From JBBECJ01 sp041751795 (GTDB lineage Bacteria; Chloroflexota; Chloroflexia; Thermomicrobiales; CFX8): DNA of 13,982 nt. The notes beneath the pieces were generated by a model. It saw nothing but the letters and a program-made list of their open reading frames with translations, searched no databases and was not told where the DNA came from. Location: the NCBI GenBank assembly GCA_041751795.1, contig JBGSWU010000164.1, forward strand, positions 1 through 13,982. Direction: 5' to 3'. The first letter of the stretch is position 1. Each line of letters opens with the position of its first letter. Position numbers and translations under genes: made by a program. Positions 1-7,532 of the stretch are shown here, piece after piece.

Positions 1-467
1 GAGCCGCACAACTTCTCAGCCGGTTCACCGAAGAAAGCGAGTTGTCCCGTGATGCCGTACTTCTCCATCGCGGCCTTCGCTCCGAGCACCCCGGCCAGCC
101 CAGCCACACCCAGCATCGAGTGGGGGTCAGTATGCCCCGCCGCCCATGGATGGACGCCCTCACGTGGCGCGCGATACGGCACCGCCTGCTGCGAGTTGCC
201 TGGTACGGCGTCGTATTCGGCGTAGGCACCAAGGACCGGCCCACCGTCCCCCCAGCGCGCGACGAACGCCGTCGGCATCTCGCCGGAGCCTTCCTCGACA
301 TCCCAGCCATCGGCCTTCAGCAGATCGACGTATGCCTGAGCCGACTTGTATTCACGCCAGGCCGGCTCGTGATGGTTCCATATCTCGATGTCGAAGTCCG
401 ACAACCGCTGACTGTTCGCGTCGATCCAGTCGACTGCCGCCTGCTTTTCTCGCGTTCCGTCTGACAT
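1..467 (-). CDS. M20 family amidohydrolase (AbgB-like), 5' part only
   Basis: The first 155 residues of a metal-dependent amidohydrolase are visible; the rest lies beyond the left edge. The protein opens MSDGTREKQAAVDWIDAN, a typical start for the p-aminobenzoyl-glutamate hydrolase subunit B / M20D group. It continues with a long region containing GDGGPVLGAYAEYDAVPG and later GHTDPHSMLGVAG, which holds the His-rich metal-binding segment, and ends at EPAEKLCGS, matching the family's GTPAEE-like turn. Members hydrolyse an amide bond of an acyl- or aminobenzoyl-amino acid, usually in the cytoplasm; the substrate here cannot be told. The start is ATG at 467, with GAGGGG five bases upstream. A possible sigma-70 promoter (TTGCTG at 540-535, GATAAT at 515-510, 19-base spacer) lies upstream but the spacing is long. 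The family is clear; the substrate is unknown. Confidence 0.85.
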   Translation of the reverse strand, partial: MSDGTREKQAAVDWIDANSQRLSDFDIEIWNHHEPAWREYKSAQAYVDLLKADGWDVEEGSGEMPTAFVARWGDGGPVLGAYAEYDAVPGNSQQAVPYRAPREGVHPWAAGHTDPHSMLGVAGLAGVLGAKAAMEKYGITGQLAFFGEPAEKLCG

Positions 468-591
468 CTCATCCCCTCATCCCCCGTTCATTGTCCGCTC
501 ATCATCGGCATTATCGCCGCAAACGCATGCGAGACAGCAATACCGCGAGAGAGCAGTTCAGGTTCGACAAGGACTGCGCATTTCTTGCCTT

Positions 592-891
592 GCCATCCTG
601 AGTCGCAGCGAAGGATCGCTTAGCGTCCAAGACACGAGCGCGTCAGTCGACAGCAACGACCTGTCCTTCTGAACCTCCCGTATCGTTACAGCAGTTTTCA
701 GAATCGTTGCGTCGATGCTTTGTATCGTCATACAACCGGTAGGGGCGGGTCATCGCGACCAACGATCGAGCCAGATCACTTGAACGACCCGCCCGGTTTC
801 CCACCCAAACGACGGCACTCCAGTTCATCGAGTCAAACCATCTGCAAACCGCTCTAAGGCTGGGCGATCCTTCGCTGCGGCTCAGGATGAC
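592..891. repeat. MITE-like element bounded by inverted repeats, noncoding
   Basis: The left end (592-622) and the right end (861-891, read on the other strand) match at about 27 of 31 positions. The core ATCCTGAG-[T/C]-CGCAGCGAAGGATCG at 595-618 pairs with 865-888 with one mismatch in 24. A second, nested inverted repeat lies inside: AACCGG..GCGGGTC at 734-751 against GACCCGCCCGGTT at 786-798, with a five-base insertion in the left arm. No open frame inside looks coding; the 61-codon frame at 643-828 minus has no ribosome site and a low-complexity product. I saw no clear target duplication outside the ends. From memory, inverted CATCCTGAG..AAGGATC repeats are frequent between genes in Chloroflexota, but I could not check that. 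The flanks (468-591 and 892-1008) hold only the upstream regions of the two neighbouring genes. Confidence 0.55.
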
Positions 892-1008
892 ACTCCGCGG
901 GGTGCGGTCCTCGGCAGGCTAGTTTGCGTGAGAGCGACGGATGCCATACTTCCACGCGATGCACGATGCGCGGCGCGCTACGCAGGATGGAAAGACAAGC
1001 AGCGACGA

Positions 1009-2013
1009 ATGACCGACTTGCAAACATGGGCTACGCCGGAGTGGCGCGCTGAAATTGATCGCTGGATCGAAAAGCAGCTGGAGGAACGCGACATCCGCGT
1101 GACCGGGGCGATCGAACAGCTACACCTGTATCCATGGTCGACAGTCCTGCGCGTGCCGACCAGCGAGGGGTTGGTGTACTGCAAGGCCTCAATGGCCGGG
1201 CTCAACCATGAACCGCGCCTGACAGTCGCACTGGCGAACTGGCGACCAGACCTGATGCCGGAAGTCCTGGTGATCGACGATGAGCGCGGCTGGATGCTGA
1301 CGGGTGACGCCGGACCGATGCTTCGGACGATCACACGGACCGATCCACCGAACCTGAGGCCATGGCTGGACATCCTGCCGCGGTACGCCGACGTCCAGAT
1401 TGAGATGATCCCACGGACCGACGAGCTACTGGCGCTCGGCACATTCGATCATCGGCTCGCGACGTTGACGGACCTGCTCACGCTGATGTTAACCGACGAG
1501 GAATCGTTACGGATCGGTCCGCCCGACGGGTTGAGTGACGAAGAGATCGAGCGATTGCATGCGCTCGTTCCACGGTTTGCTGAATTGTGCAGCGAACTGG
1601 CAGGCTACGGTGTTCCCGAAACGTTGCAGCACGACGACTTCCACGATGGGAACATCTTCGTTGGCGCTGGTGGTGACCGCGTCATCTTCGCTGACTGGGC
1701 GGAATGCTGCGTTGCCCATCCATTCTTCACGATGCGGGTCACGCTGCGCGCGAGTGCCTACTTCGCCGGGATTCCAGAGAATGCGCCGGCGATCCTCGCC
1801 ATGAGCGATGCTTACCTCGAGCCATGGACACAGTTCGTATCACGAGCTGATCTTCTCAGTGCCTTTGCGTTGTCGCAGCGTCTGGCAATCGTCTCACGAA
1901 CGCGCACCTGGCACCGCGTTATCACACAGCTACGTGGCGACGAACGACGGCAGGAAGAGGATGTAGTCCCTGGCAACCTGCGCCAGTTTCTCACAGCGAT
2001 CTGTGACGTGTGA
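1009..2013 (+). CDS. APH-family phosphotransferase (aminoglycoside phosphotransferase-like kinase)
   Basis: A 334-residue protein with the protein-kinase-like fold of the aminoglycoside/choline/homoserine kinase group. It has the Brenner-type catalytic loop HDDFHDGN (His208, catalytic Asp210, Asn215) and, nineteen residues after that Asp, the metal-binding FADW (Asp229), followed by AHPF, a usual companion of this motif. An N-lobe GLVYCKAS segment supplies a candidate ATP-binding Lys. It would transfer the gamma-phosphate of ATP to a small hydroxylated substrate in the cytoplasm; these chromosomal members are rarely true resistance enzymes, so the substrate is left open. The frame stays open upstream to a GTG at 928, but ATG 1009 begins MTDLQTWATPEWRAEIDRW, a normal family N-terminus, and the extra 27 residues look like translated intergenic sequence. 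Neither start has a strong ribosome site. It converges on the kinase gene with 28 bases between the stop codons and no obvious terminator. Confidence 0.85.
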   Translation: MTDLQTWATPEWRAEIDRWIEKQLEERDIRVTGAIEQLHLYPWSTVLRVPTSEGLVYCKASMAGLNHEPRLTVALANWRPDLMPEVLVIDDERGWMLTGDAGPMLRTITRTDPPNLRPWLDILPRYADVQIEMIPRTDELLALGTFDHRLATLTDLLTLMLTDEESLRIGPPDGLSDEEIERLHALVPRFAELCSELAGYGVPETLQHDDFHDGNIFVGAGGDRVIFADWAECCVAHPFFTMRVTLRASAYFAGIPENAPAILAMSDAYLEPWTQFVSRADLLSAFALSQRLAIVSRTRTWHRVITQLRGDERRQEEDVVPGNLRQFLTAICDV

Positions 2014-2041
2014 GTCCAACGTTGAATCCTGGTCAAGGCGA

Positions 2042-5000
2042 TCAGGATTCAGCTGTCGGAAGGCGCACGACAAAGGCTGCACCCGTTTCAACCTCATCGT
2101 CGACCGTCAACGTCCCGTTGTGGGCAGTCACAATCTCCCGCGCGATGTACAGCCCGAGACCAAGCCCATCGCCATTCTGCCGTTCTGATCTGGCCAACTC
2201 AAGTTGGCTGAAGCGCGCGAAGATACGTTCGCGTTCATCCTTGGGGATGCCAGGACCGTAATCGCGCACCCGGATCTCAGCATGGCTGTCGACCTTGCGC
2301 ATCTCGATGTCGATTCGCTCGGTGCCAGGAGCGTAGGTAACAGCGTTGTCGATCAGAGTTGTCAGAACCTGCGTCAACCGGGTTCGGTCACCGCTCACGA
2401 TCAACGGGTGGGCCGGAGCATCGATTTGGATCGTCTGACCTTTCGTCGCACCCTGGCTGGATTCGACAACATCGCGGACAACCGACACACTATCGATGGA
2501 CTCAATGTTCAAATGCAGCCGCCCAGTCTGGAGGCGGACGATGTCGATGAGATCGTAGATCAACGCCGTTAGTTGTCTGGTTTGCAGGCGCGCGACGTCG
2601 AGTTGCCGCCGACTGCGTTCGTCGATACCGTCGCCGAGCCGACGTTGCAACAATTGCAGGCTGCCGGCTAGCGAGGTCAGTGGCGTTCGCAGTTCGTGGC
2701 TGGCGAGTGCAAGAAACTCGTCCTGTAGCGAGCGCAAACTCCGGTCAGTGACATCGCGGACGACGATTACGCCCATCCGTTCGCCTGTTACGTCCTCAAT
2801 CGGCTGGGCGATTGCTTCATACCAGTGGCGAGAGCCGTCGGTTGCCGTCAACAAGAATTCTGTCGTAAACGCTTCACCAGCCACGACACGATCCTGCAAC
2901 CGCAAATCCTCAGTCAGCACGTTGCCGGACGGATCCTCGGGCCGGAACGATTCGCCAGCAACGCCAAACATCTCCTGGAAAGCATCGTTGAAAAGCAGTG
3001 GCGCACCTTGAGCATCGACAACGAGAACTGCATTACCGAGGTTGTTGAGGATGACCTGGACTCGATCACGCTCCAGCTCGCTCAGGCGCTGCTGCATCTC
3101 AAGCGAAATCGCCAGTTCCTGCAGTTCGATGCTGCGCGCCTGGAGATCGTCGTTCGTCGTATTCAACTCCTCGACGGTTGCCTGTAGCTCTTCATTGAGC
3201 GTTTCGAGTTCCTCGTTCGTCGCCTGTAACTCTTCATTGAGCGTCTCGACTTCCTCAGTTGCCGACTGGACCTCCTCAGTTGAGACCAGCAACTCTTCGT
3301 TAATGCTCCGCAACTCGGCATTGCTCGCCGTCAAATCCTCATTGGAGTAGACGAGCGCGCGATTCGCGTTTGCCAGCCGCTGCGTGTGCTCGGTCGATCG
3401 CTCCAGCGCCTCACGCAGTTGCCGTGCATCGACGTCGATCTGCCGCATGCCGTTCATCATCGCGGTTGTGTCGTGGATCGTGAGTGTGACGAACTCAATC
3501 GAGGCGTCGGGGTTGCCCCGCTCCGGGTAGCAATGGACTTCCAGATCAAGACCGTCCCCTGTTGCGGTTTGTGATGCATCGACCTCGACCGGCGTTGTCG
3601 ACGCCTCGCCACGAAATGCAGCGTCAATTGCGTTGCGCAACGGAAGGAGTGGAATGTACTGGACAACGTGGAGCAAATCGTGGCCAACTGCCTCAGAGTG
3701 GATGCCACATAGCCTACGTGCGGCTGCGTTAATCATCTGGACGTCATAGTTGTGATTGACAACGACAATTCCGGTTGGCATTCGCATCAGAATCGACTCT
3801 GACCGCTCGCTGACTGGCGCAGTATCCGCGTCACGGCGGAACCGGGTCATGCTCCGGTCAGCCAATGGGGTTCGCGAAAATGGGACGTGGGCAGGCATCC
3901 CAGCCAAGGTGTCACGGATGCGTGAACTCGGCATTAGCACGCGTTCACCAACACGCCGGTAGACTTTCAAACGAGCCTGGTTTAGCGCGAAGTACTCCGG
4001 CAGTGGGCTGACGGTTTCTGCCTTACCGAGCACCAGATACCCATTGTCGCGCAACGAAAACGCGAACAGTTGCAACGCCCGCTTTTGGAGATCGGTCGTG
4101 AAATAGATCAGGACGTTGCGGCAGAAAACGATATCGACGCGTGGAAATGGCGCGCGCTGGGCGAGATCGTGCTGGCCAAGGACAACCATCGAGCGAACAG
4201 CCTTGCGCACCTCGTAGGTGCTATCGTCGCGGGAAAAGTAACGTTCGACGATCTCAGGAGGGATCGATGCCAGAGCTCTCGCTGGATAGATACCTCGCCG
4301 AGCGAACGTGATCGCGTCGGGATCAAGATCGGTCGCAAAGATCCGAACGATGAGTCCGTCTAGATCGTCACCAAGATACTCAGCGACAAGAATCGCGAGC
4401 GAGTACGCCTCCTCGCCAGTCGCGCAGCCAGCCGACCAGATGCGCAGTTCGCCGTGGGAACGCGCATTCTCGATCACCGACGGCAGCACGGTATCGCGTA
4501 TGTAATCGAACATCTCCGGGTCACGAAAGAACTCTGTGACCTTGATGAGAAAGCTATTGATGAGTCGCGAATACTCGTCGGGGTTGCTTCGCAAGTGACG
4601 AATGTAGTCGGCCAGCGACTCCGCCCCGGTCGCGACCATCCGTCGTTGCAACCGACGGGTAATCGTCGGTGATTTATAGGAGCTGAAGTCGATCCCACTA
4701 CGATCGCGCAATTGATCGAGCAGACTTCGCAGATCCTTATCTTCATCAGGCGTCCGCAGCCTGTACGCGCCAGAAATCAGATCACCGAGGAGTGGACCGA
4801 TCGCCTCAAGGTTGGCAACGATATCGACGATGGTTGCTGGGAGCGAACGCGGCATACTCGGAAAGTCGGCGGTCTCAGGGTTCTGGACGATAATCGTTCC
4901 ACCAGCCGACTTGACATCACGAGCACCTGCCGAACCATCGTCCCCGGTTCCAGTCAGGATGACGGCTATCGTGTTTTCTCCAAAGGCGGCTGATGCCGTC

Positions 5001-5335
5001 GTAAACAGCAGATCAACAGACGGAAGCGGTGGCTGTATATGATCCTGCCGGACGACGACCTCATGGCCGCTGATCTCGACATAGTTGTTCGGCGGGATGA
5101 CATAGACCGTCCCGGATTCGAGCAATTCGCGTCCGTTGACACTACGAACCGGTAATGTACTCCGGCGCGTCAGAATGTCCAGCAGATGACTTTCTCGACG
5201 CGGGTCGAGATGCTGGGCGATGACGACCGGCGCTGGCAAGTCAGCCGGCAGCATCCCAACGAGCGTTGAGAGTGCTTCGATGCCACCCGCGGATGACCCG
5301 ATGACAATAATTGAGTGTTCATGCTGGTCTGTCAT
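2042..5335 (-). CDS. CheB-CheR-PAS-PAS-histidine kinase fusion protein
   Basis: One 1097-residue cytoplasmic signalling protein; no membrane segment or signal peptide is seen. Order: CheB methylesterase (about 8-192) with triad Ser15 (GSSAGG), His42 (AQHLDP) and Asp133 (TGTGDDG); CheR methyltransferase (about 202-463) with SAM loop WSAGCATGEEAYS (300-312) and CRNVLIYF (405-412); PAS (about 512-625); long coiled coil (630-755); second PAS (about 762-866); HisKA with phospho-acceptor His880 (ASHELRTPL); and HATPase with N box Asn997, G1 DYGPG (1025-1029) and G2 GDGLGLG. No receiver domain is fused. CheR and CheB normally methylate and demethylate glutamates of chemoreceptors; here they are probably wired to sensing by the PAS domains, with phosphate passed from His880 to an unlinked regulator. 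All catalytic residues appear intact. Start ATG 5335, with AAGGGG nine bases upstream. The gene is divergent from the stand-alone CheB gene. Confidence 0.93.
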   Translation of the reverse strand: MTDQHEHSIIVIGSSAGGIEALSTLVGMLPADLPAPVVIAQHLDPRRESHLLDILTRRSTLPVRSVNGRELLESGTVYVIPPNNYVEISGHEVVVRQDHIQPPLPSVDLLFTTASAAFGENTIAVILTGTGDDGSAGARDVKSAGGTIIVQNPETADFPSMPRSLPATIVDIVANLEAIGPLLGDLISGAYRLRTPDEDKDLRSLLDQLRDRSGIDFSSYKSPTITRRLQRRMVATGAESLADYIRHLRSNPDEYSRLINSFLIKVTEFFRDPEMFDYIRDTVLPSVIENARSHGELRIWSAGCATGEEAYSLAILVAEYLGDDLDGLIVRIFATDLDPDAITFARRGIYPARALASIPPEIVERYFSRDDSTYEVRKAVRSMVVLGQHDLAQRAPFPRVDIVFCRNVLIYFTTDLQKRALQLFAFSLRDNGYLVLGKAETVSPLPEYFALNQARLKVYRRVGERVLMPSSRIRDTLAGMPAHVPFSRTPLADRSMTRFRRDADTAPVSERSESILMRMPTGIVVVNHNYDVQMINAAARRLCGIHSEAVGHDLLHVVQYIPLLPLRNAIDAAFRGEASTTPVEVDASQTATGDGLDLEVHCYPERGNPDASIEFVTLTIHDTTAMMNGMRQIDVDARQLREALERSTEHTQRLANANRALVYSNEDLTASNAELRSINEELLVSTEEVQSATEEVETLNEELQATNEELETLNEELQATVEELNTTNDDLQARSIELQELAISLEMQQRLSELERDRVQVILNNLGNAVLVVDAQGAPLLFNDAFQEMFGVAGESFRPEDPSGNVLTEDLRLQDRVVAGEAFTTEFLLTATDGSRHWYEAIAQPIEDVTGERMGVIVVRDVTDRSLRSLQDEFLALASHELRTPLTSLAGSLQLLQRRLGDGIDERSRRQLDVARLQTRQLTALIYDLIDIVRLQTGRLHLNIESIDSVSVVRDVVESSQGATKGQTIQIDAPAHPLIVSGDRTRLTQVLTTLIDNAVTYAPGTERIDIEMRKVDSHAEIRVRDYGPGIPKDERERIFARFSQLELARSERQNGDGLGLGLYIAREIVTAHNGTLTVDDEVETGAAFVVRLPTAES
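3179..3256 (-). repeat. 42-bp tandem duplication in the kinase coiled coil
   Basis: Two adjacent near-identical units lie at 3179-3214 and 3221-3256 (36 aligned bases each, 42-base period, four differences). They encode the repeated 14-residue module LNEELQAT[N/V]EELE/N within the coiled coil between the two PAS domains (about residues 696-724). Two heptads per unit keeps the coil in register, so the duplication is length-neutral for the helix phase. Coils of this NEEL type are common in CheB/CheR fusions. Confidence 0.7.
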
Positions 5336-5602
5336 CCGTAGTGGCCCCTTCCCGGATTACATAATGGACACCACTACACGCATGACGATGACCACCGCAG
5401 ATCATCCCCCTCAGATATCAGTCTGTCAATTGCTTCGTCCTGCAAGCCGAACGCATTTCAACAGTGGCATGCAATGTGACATATTCAGTCTTCAGTCCAT
5501 GGCAATATTTCCGGGTATTCCTCTCATGCCGCCATTACATGCTGGACAGCGCGATAGAACTCGACGAATGATCTCTCGTTCCGGTTGATGAGGAGCCAGT
5601 GT
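5336..5602. promoter_or_regulatory. Divergent promoter region between the CheB fusion and the CheB gene
   Basis: This 267-base, A+T-richer stretch must carry the promoters of both divergent genes. I found no convincing sigma-70 boxes; the best plus-strand guess is TTCAAC at 5457-5462 with CATATT 17 bases later, which is weak. A direct repeat ATTACAT-N2-TGGACA occurs at 5356-5370, close to the fusion gene start, and at 5534-5548, close to the CheB gene start, with 13 of 15 positions identical. One copy beside each start codon would suit a shared regulator, but two short copies could also arise by chance. Confidence 0.45.
5591..5595 (+). promoter_or_regulatory. Ribosome binding site that decides the CheB start
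   Basis: AGGAG lies seven bases before the GTG at 5603. It sits inside the reading frame that would begin at TTG 5585 or ATG 5588, which have no such site at a useful distance. This favours GTG 5603 as the start, giving MTKRDIIVIAASAGGVEAL, the usual CheB-type opening. Confidence 0.75.
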
Positions 5603-6628
5603 GTGACAAAGCGCGATATCATCGTCATTGCTGCCTCAGCGGGTGGCGTAGAGGCGTTGATGGCCATCGCGTCCTCGCTGCCGCGAGACATGCATGCCAG
5701 CATCTTCGTTGTCCTGCACCAGCCACCGAGTGGCAAGAGCATGTTGCCGATATTGCTGAGCAGGGTTGGGTCGTTGCCCGCGACACACCCCAGAGATGGA
5801 GAGTCCATCCGACCCGGCCACATCTATGTCGCTCCTCCCGATCTGCACATGCTGCTGGAACATGGCGTGATTCGCCTGGCGCGCGGTCCCCGTGAGAATC
5901 GCCACCGACCGTCAGCCGATCCTCTGTTCCGGAGTGCCGCACACCAGTATCGGGATCGAGTCGTCGGGGTTGTCCTGACTGGCTCGCTCGATGATGGCTC
6001 GGCCGGCCTGCTGGCAATCAAGCGTCATCGAGGTATCGCCGTCGTTCAGGATCCCGCTGACGCACTCTTTTCCGGCATGCCGCAGCACGCGCTCGACGTG
6101 ACTGCCGTCGACTACTGCGTCCCACTCCCTTTGATCGGCCCGACGCTTGTCGAGATTGCGATGGGATCAGTCGCTGCAAAGGAGCCAGCCGTGCCATGCA
6201 CCAGCGACGATCTCGAGTTTGAGAACAGGATTGCTCAGGCGGATGAGCGAGCGATTGAGGATGATCACCGCCCCGGGCAGCCGTCCGCCTTCGGCTGCCC
6301 GGAGTGCGGTGGTGTCCTCTGGGAAATCGAGCGTGACCAGATCGTCCGCTTTCGCTGTCGTGTCGGCCATGCCTACAGTGCCGAAAGCCTGTTGGCGAGC
6401 CAAACTGAGGGGATGGAAGCCGCGCTGTGGTCTGCCCTTCGATCACTTGAGGAGAAAGCAGCCCTCACTAAGCGGCTTGCCGAGCGTGCGGAGCATCAAT
6501 CCCAACGGGCTGCCGCTGACCGGTTCATGAAGCACATGCTGGAGGCCGAGACACACGCCAGCACCATCCGCGCTGTCCTGGTCAAGGGGTCGCAGTCGGA
6601 GACACCTGCGCGTGCCAACATTGATTAG
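5603..6628 (+). CDS. Stand-alone CheB-type methylesterase with C-terminal Cys/His module
   Basis: A 341-residue protein with no receiver domain. The CheB methylesterase domain fills about residues 4-190, with the triad Ser12 (AASAGG), His39 (VLHQPP) and Asp131 (SLDDG) and the conserved HIYVAPPDLHM. After a linker comes CPEC at 232-235 and C-R-V-G-H at 252-256, a Cys2..Cys-x3-His set that probably binds zinc, then a charged helical tail (about 258-335). CheB enzymes remove methyl groups from, or deamidate, receptor glutamates; without a receiver domain the activity here is not controlled by phosphorylation of the same chain. The Cys/His tail is known in many such orphan CheB proteins and may act as a partner-binding or regulatory segment (inference). 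It is divergent from the CheB-CheR kinase fusion and converges on the XRE gene with 21 bases between stops. Confidence 0.9.
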   Translation: MTKRDIIVIAASAGGVEALMAIASSLPRDMHASIFVVLHQPPSGKSMLPILLSRVGSLPATHPRDGESIRPGHIYVAPPDLHMLLEHGVIRLARGPRENRHRPSADPLFRSAAHQYRDRVVGVVLTGSLDDGSAGLLAIKRHRGIAVVQDPADALFSGMPQHALDVTAVDYCVPLPLIGPTLVEIAMGSVAAKEPAVPCTSDDLEFENRIAQADERAIEDDHRPGQPSAFGCPECGGVLWEIERDQIVRFRCRVGHAYSAESLLASQTEGMEAALWSALRSLEEKAALTKRLAERAEHQSQRAAADRFMKHMLEAETHASTIRAVLVKGSQSETPARANID

Positions 6629-6649
6629 AAACGCTCGACCCGCTGGCTG

Positions 6650-7234
6650 TCACCCAACGGCGCTGTCCGAGTAATGGACAGTGACTGGTTCTCCGAGCTC
6701 ATCTCGAGTCGCGTGTCGAAAGTGGCGCTGAATAGCTGAGGCCATCTGCCGATTATGCTCCAGGCGAATTGATTCCTCGCGCATCGTCGCCAGTGCCCGG
6801 CGAAACGCAGTCATCGCAGACGGATCGTACGGACGAGATCCAACGCGTGAGGCTGAGCTGGGTTGCCGGGACCGGCTCGGATACACGAGTGGTTCAGTCG
6901 CTGGCCTGATAGTCCGCTGGGCGACATCGTCAGAGATATCTGTCGGAGATTTTGAATCGATCGCTGGACTGGCTGGTGTCGAGAAATGCTCCTCAGCACC
7001 GGCCCAACCGGAGCGTGCCAGCAATTCACCAAGTGGCATATTGAGCACCACGGCAAGTCGTTCCAACCGCTCACGGCGTGGCAGCGCGATCCTGCCGTTC
7101 TCAATCCGTGAGATTTCCGACTGGCGCACATACTCGCCGTCGGCGCTGATTCGCGCAGCGAGTTCCTCCTGTGTCCAGCCCAACGCAGTTCGACGTGCCT
7201 TGATGGCAGATCCTAACGCGGATGTCACCGGCAT
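6650..7234 (-). CDS. XRE-family transcriptional regulator
   Basis: A 194-residue DNA-binding protein. The helix-turn-helix (about residues 8-73) has the family pattern: LGWTQEELAARI, then EYVRQSEISRIENGRIALP, then LERLAVVLNMPLGELLARSGW. Residues about 80-130 are Ser/Pro/Arg-rich and probably unstructured. A charged helix follows (about 136-178, FRRALATMREESIRLEHNRQ), perhaps for oligomer formation or partner binding; no ligand or protease domain is seen. Start ATG 7234 has GGAGGGG six bases upstream. A sigma-70 promoter candidate with a palindrome over its -10 box lies directly upstream, as expected for autoregulation. Its stop lies 21 bases from the CheB stop, tail to tail. Targets cannot be known from sequence. 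Confidence 0.88.
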   Translation of the reverse strand: MPVTSALGSAIKARRTALGWTQEELAARISADGEYVRQSEISRIENGRIALPRRERLERLAVVLNMPLGELLARSGWAGAEEHFSTPASPAIDSKSPTDISDDVAQRTIRPATEPLVYPSRSRQPSSASRVGSRPYDPSAMTAFRRALATMREESIRLEHNRQMASAIQRHFRHATRDELGEPVTVHYSDSAVG

Positions 7235-7261
7235 TCGAGGCCCCTCCCGAACATCAGTCGT

Positions 7262-7278
7262 TATACGTGAATAGTATA
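7262..7278. promoter_or_regulatory. Palindromic operator candidate upstream of the XRE gene
   Basis: TATAC-GTGAATA-GTATA forms a perfect 5-bp inverted repeat with a 7-base centre. It overlaps the -10 region of the XRE promoter candidate, 28-44 bases before the ATG. XRE dimers often bind such sites to repress their own gene; that this one does is inference. Confidence 0.45.
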
Positions 7279-7304
7279 TAGCAGGAATGGTGCCGGGATG
7301 TCAC
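7275..7304 (-). promoter_or_regulatory. Sigma-70-like promoter candidate for the XRE gene
   Basis: On the minus strand GTGACA (7304-7299) is followed after 18 bases by TATATA (7280-7275), about 40 bases before the start codon. Both boxes are near consensus for a G+C-rich genome, and the run of A/T stands out locally. Confidence 0.45.
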
Positions 7305-7317
7305 GAGGACACCGAAA

Positions 7318-7380
7318 AGCCGGAGGGGCTCTCTCAATGCACGGGGCCATCGATACAAGGAGAGAGTGATCCATCCGGCT
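7318..7380. other. Nested two-stem RNA structure candidate
   Basis: Two perfect 7-bp stems are nested: outer AGCCGGA (7318-7324) with TCCGGCT (7374-7380), inner CTCTCTC (7329-7335) with GAGAGAG (7360-7366). They are separated by a GGGG/TGATCCA internal loop and close a 24-base loop with a GGGGCC run. It lies 152 bases before the dipeptidase start, so it could be a leader element on the plus strand. On the minus strand the outer stem is followed by TTTT, which resembles a terminator, but no minus-strand gene needs one here. It matches no riboswitch class I recognise. Confidence 0.35.
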
Positions 7381-7438
7381 CTTCGTGGCTCTACCTTAAT
7401 TTCTGCCTAATGTCGCGTCTATCAGACTCGTTGCATAT

Positions 7439-7472
7439 GCACGAAATGCATGTTCGTGCTCGCGCGCCGAGC
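7439..7472. promoter_or_regulatory. Adjacent palindromes upstream of the dipeptidase gene
   Basis: GCACGAA-ATGCATG-TTCGTGC (7439-7459) is a perfect 7-bp inverted repeat with a 7-base centre. It overlaps GCTCG-CGCGC-CGAGC (7458-7472), a second perfect inverted repeat. The first has the size and spacing of a dimeric repressor operator and lies 74-94 bases before the ATG at 7533. I could not assign clear -35/-10 boxes in this leader (7305-7532), which otherwise holds no gene. Confidence 0.4.
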
Positions 7473-7532
7473 GAGCATCACGGGTATCATCGGATGATGA
7501 ACTGCCGGAACGTCGAGGGAGGAAAGACGACG

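Noticed and set aside
643..828. 61-codon minus-strand frame between the left-edge gene and the phosphotransferase
   Set aside because: It lies inside the inverted-repeat element, has no ribosome site and encodes an unstructured Asp/Asn/Arg-rich peptide.
928..1008. Upstream extension of the phosphotransferase from GTG 928
   Set aside because: The 27 extra residues look like translated spacer (Arg/Ala-rich) and lie before a family-typical ATG start, with no ribosome site for the GTG.
978..1442. Minus-strand 154-codon frame opposite the phosphotransferase
   Set aside because: Ser/Arg-rich shadow of a clearly coding plus-strand gene.
1009..2013. Aminoglycoside resistance gene
   Set aside because: Only the general APH fold and catalytic motifs are visible; chromosomal members act on many substrates, so a resistance label is not supported.
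7318..7380. Intrinsic terminator on the minus strand (stem followed by TTTT)
   Set aside because: No minus-strand gene lies upstream that would need it; the loop is too long for a standard terminator.
7287..7532. Upstream extension of the dipeptidase from ATG 7287
   Set aside because: It crosses a nested RNA structure and palindromes, has no family similarity, and ATG 7533 has GAGGGAGG and the right family N-terminus.
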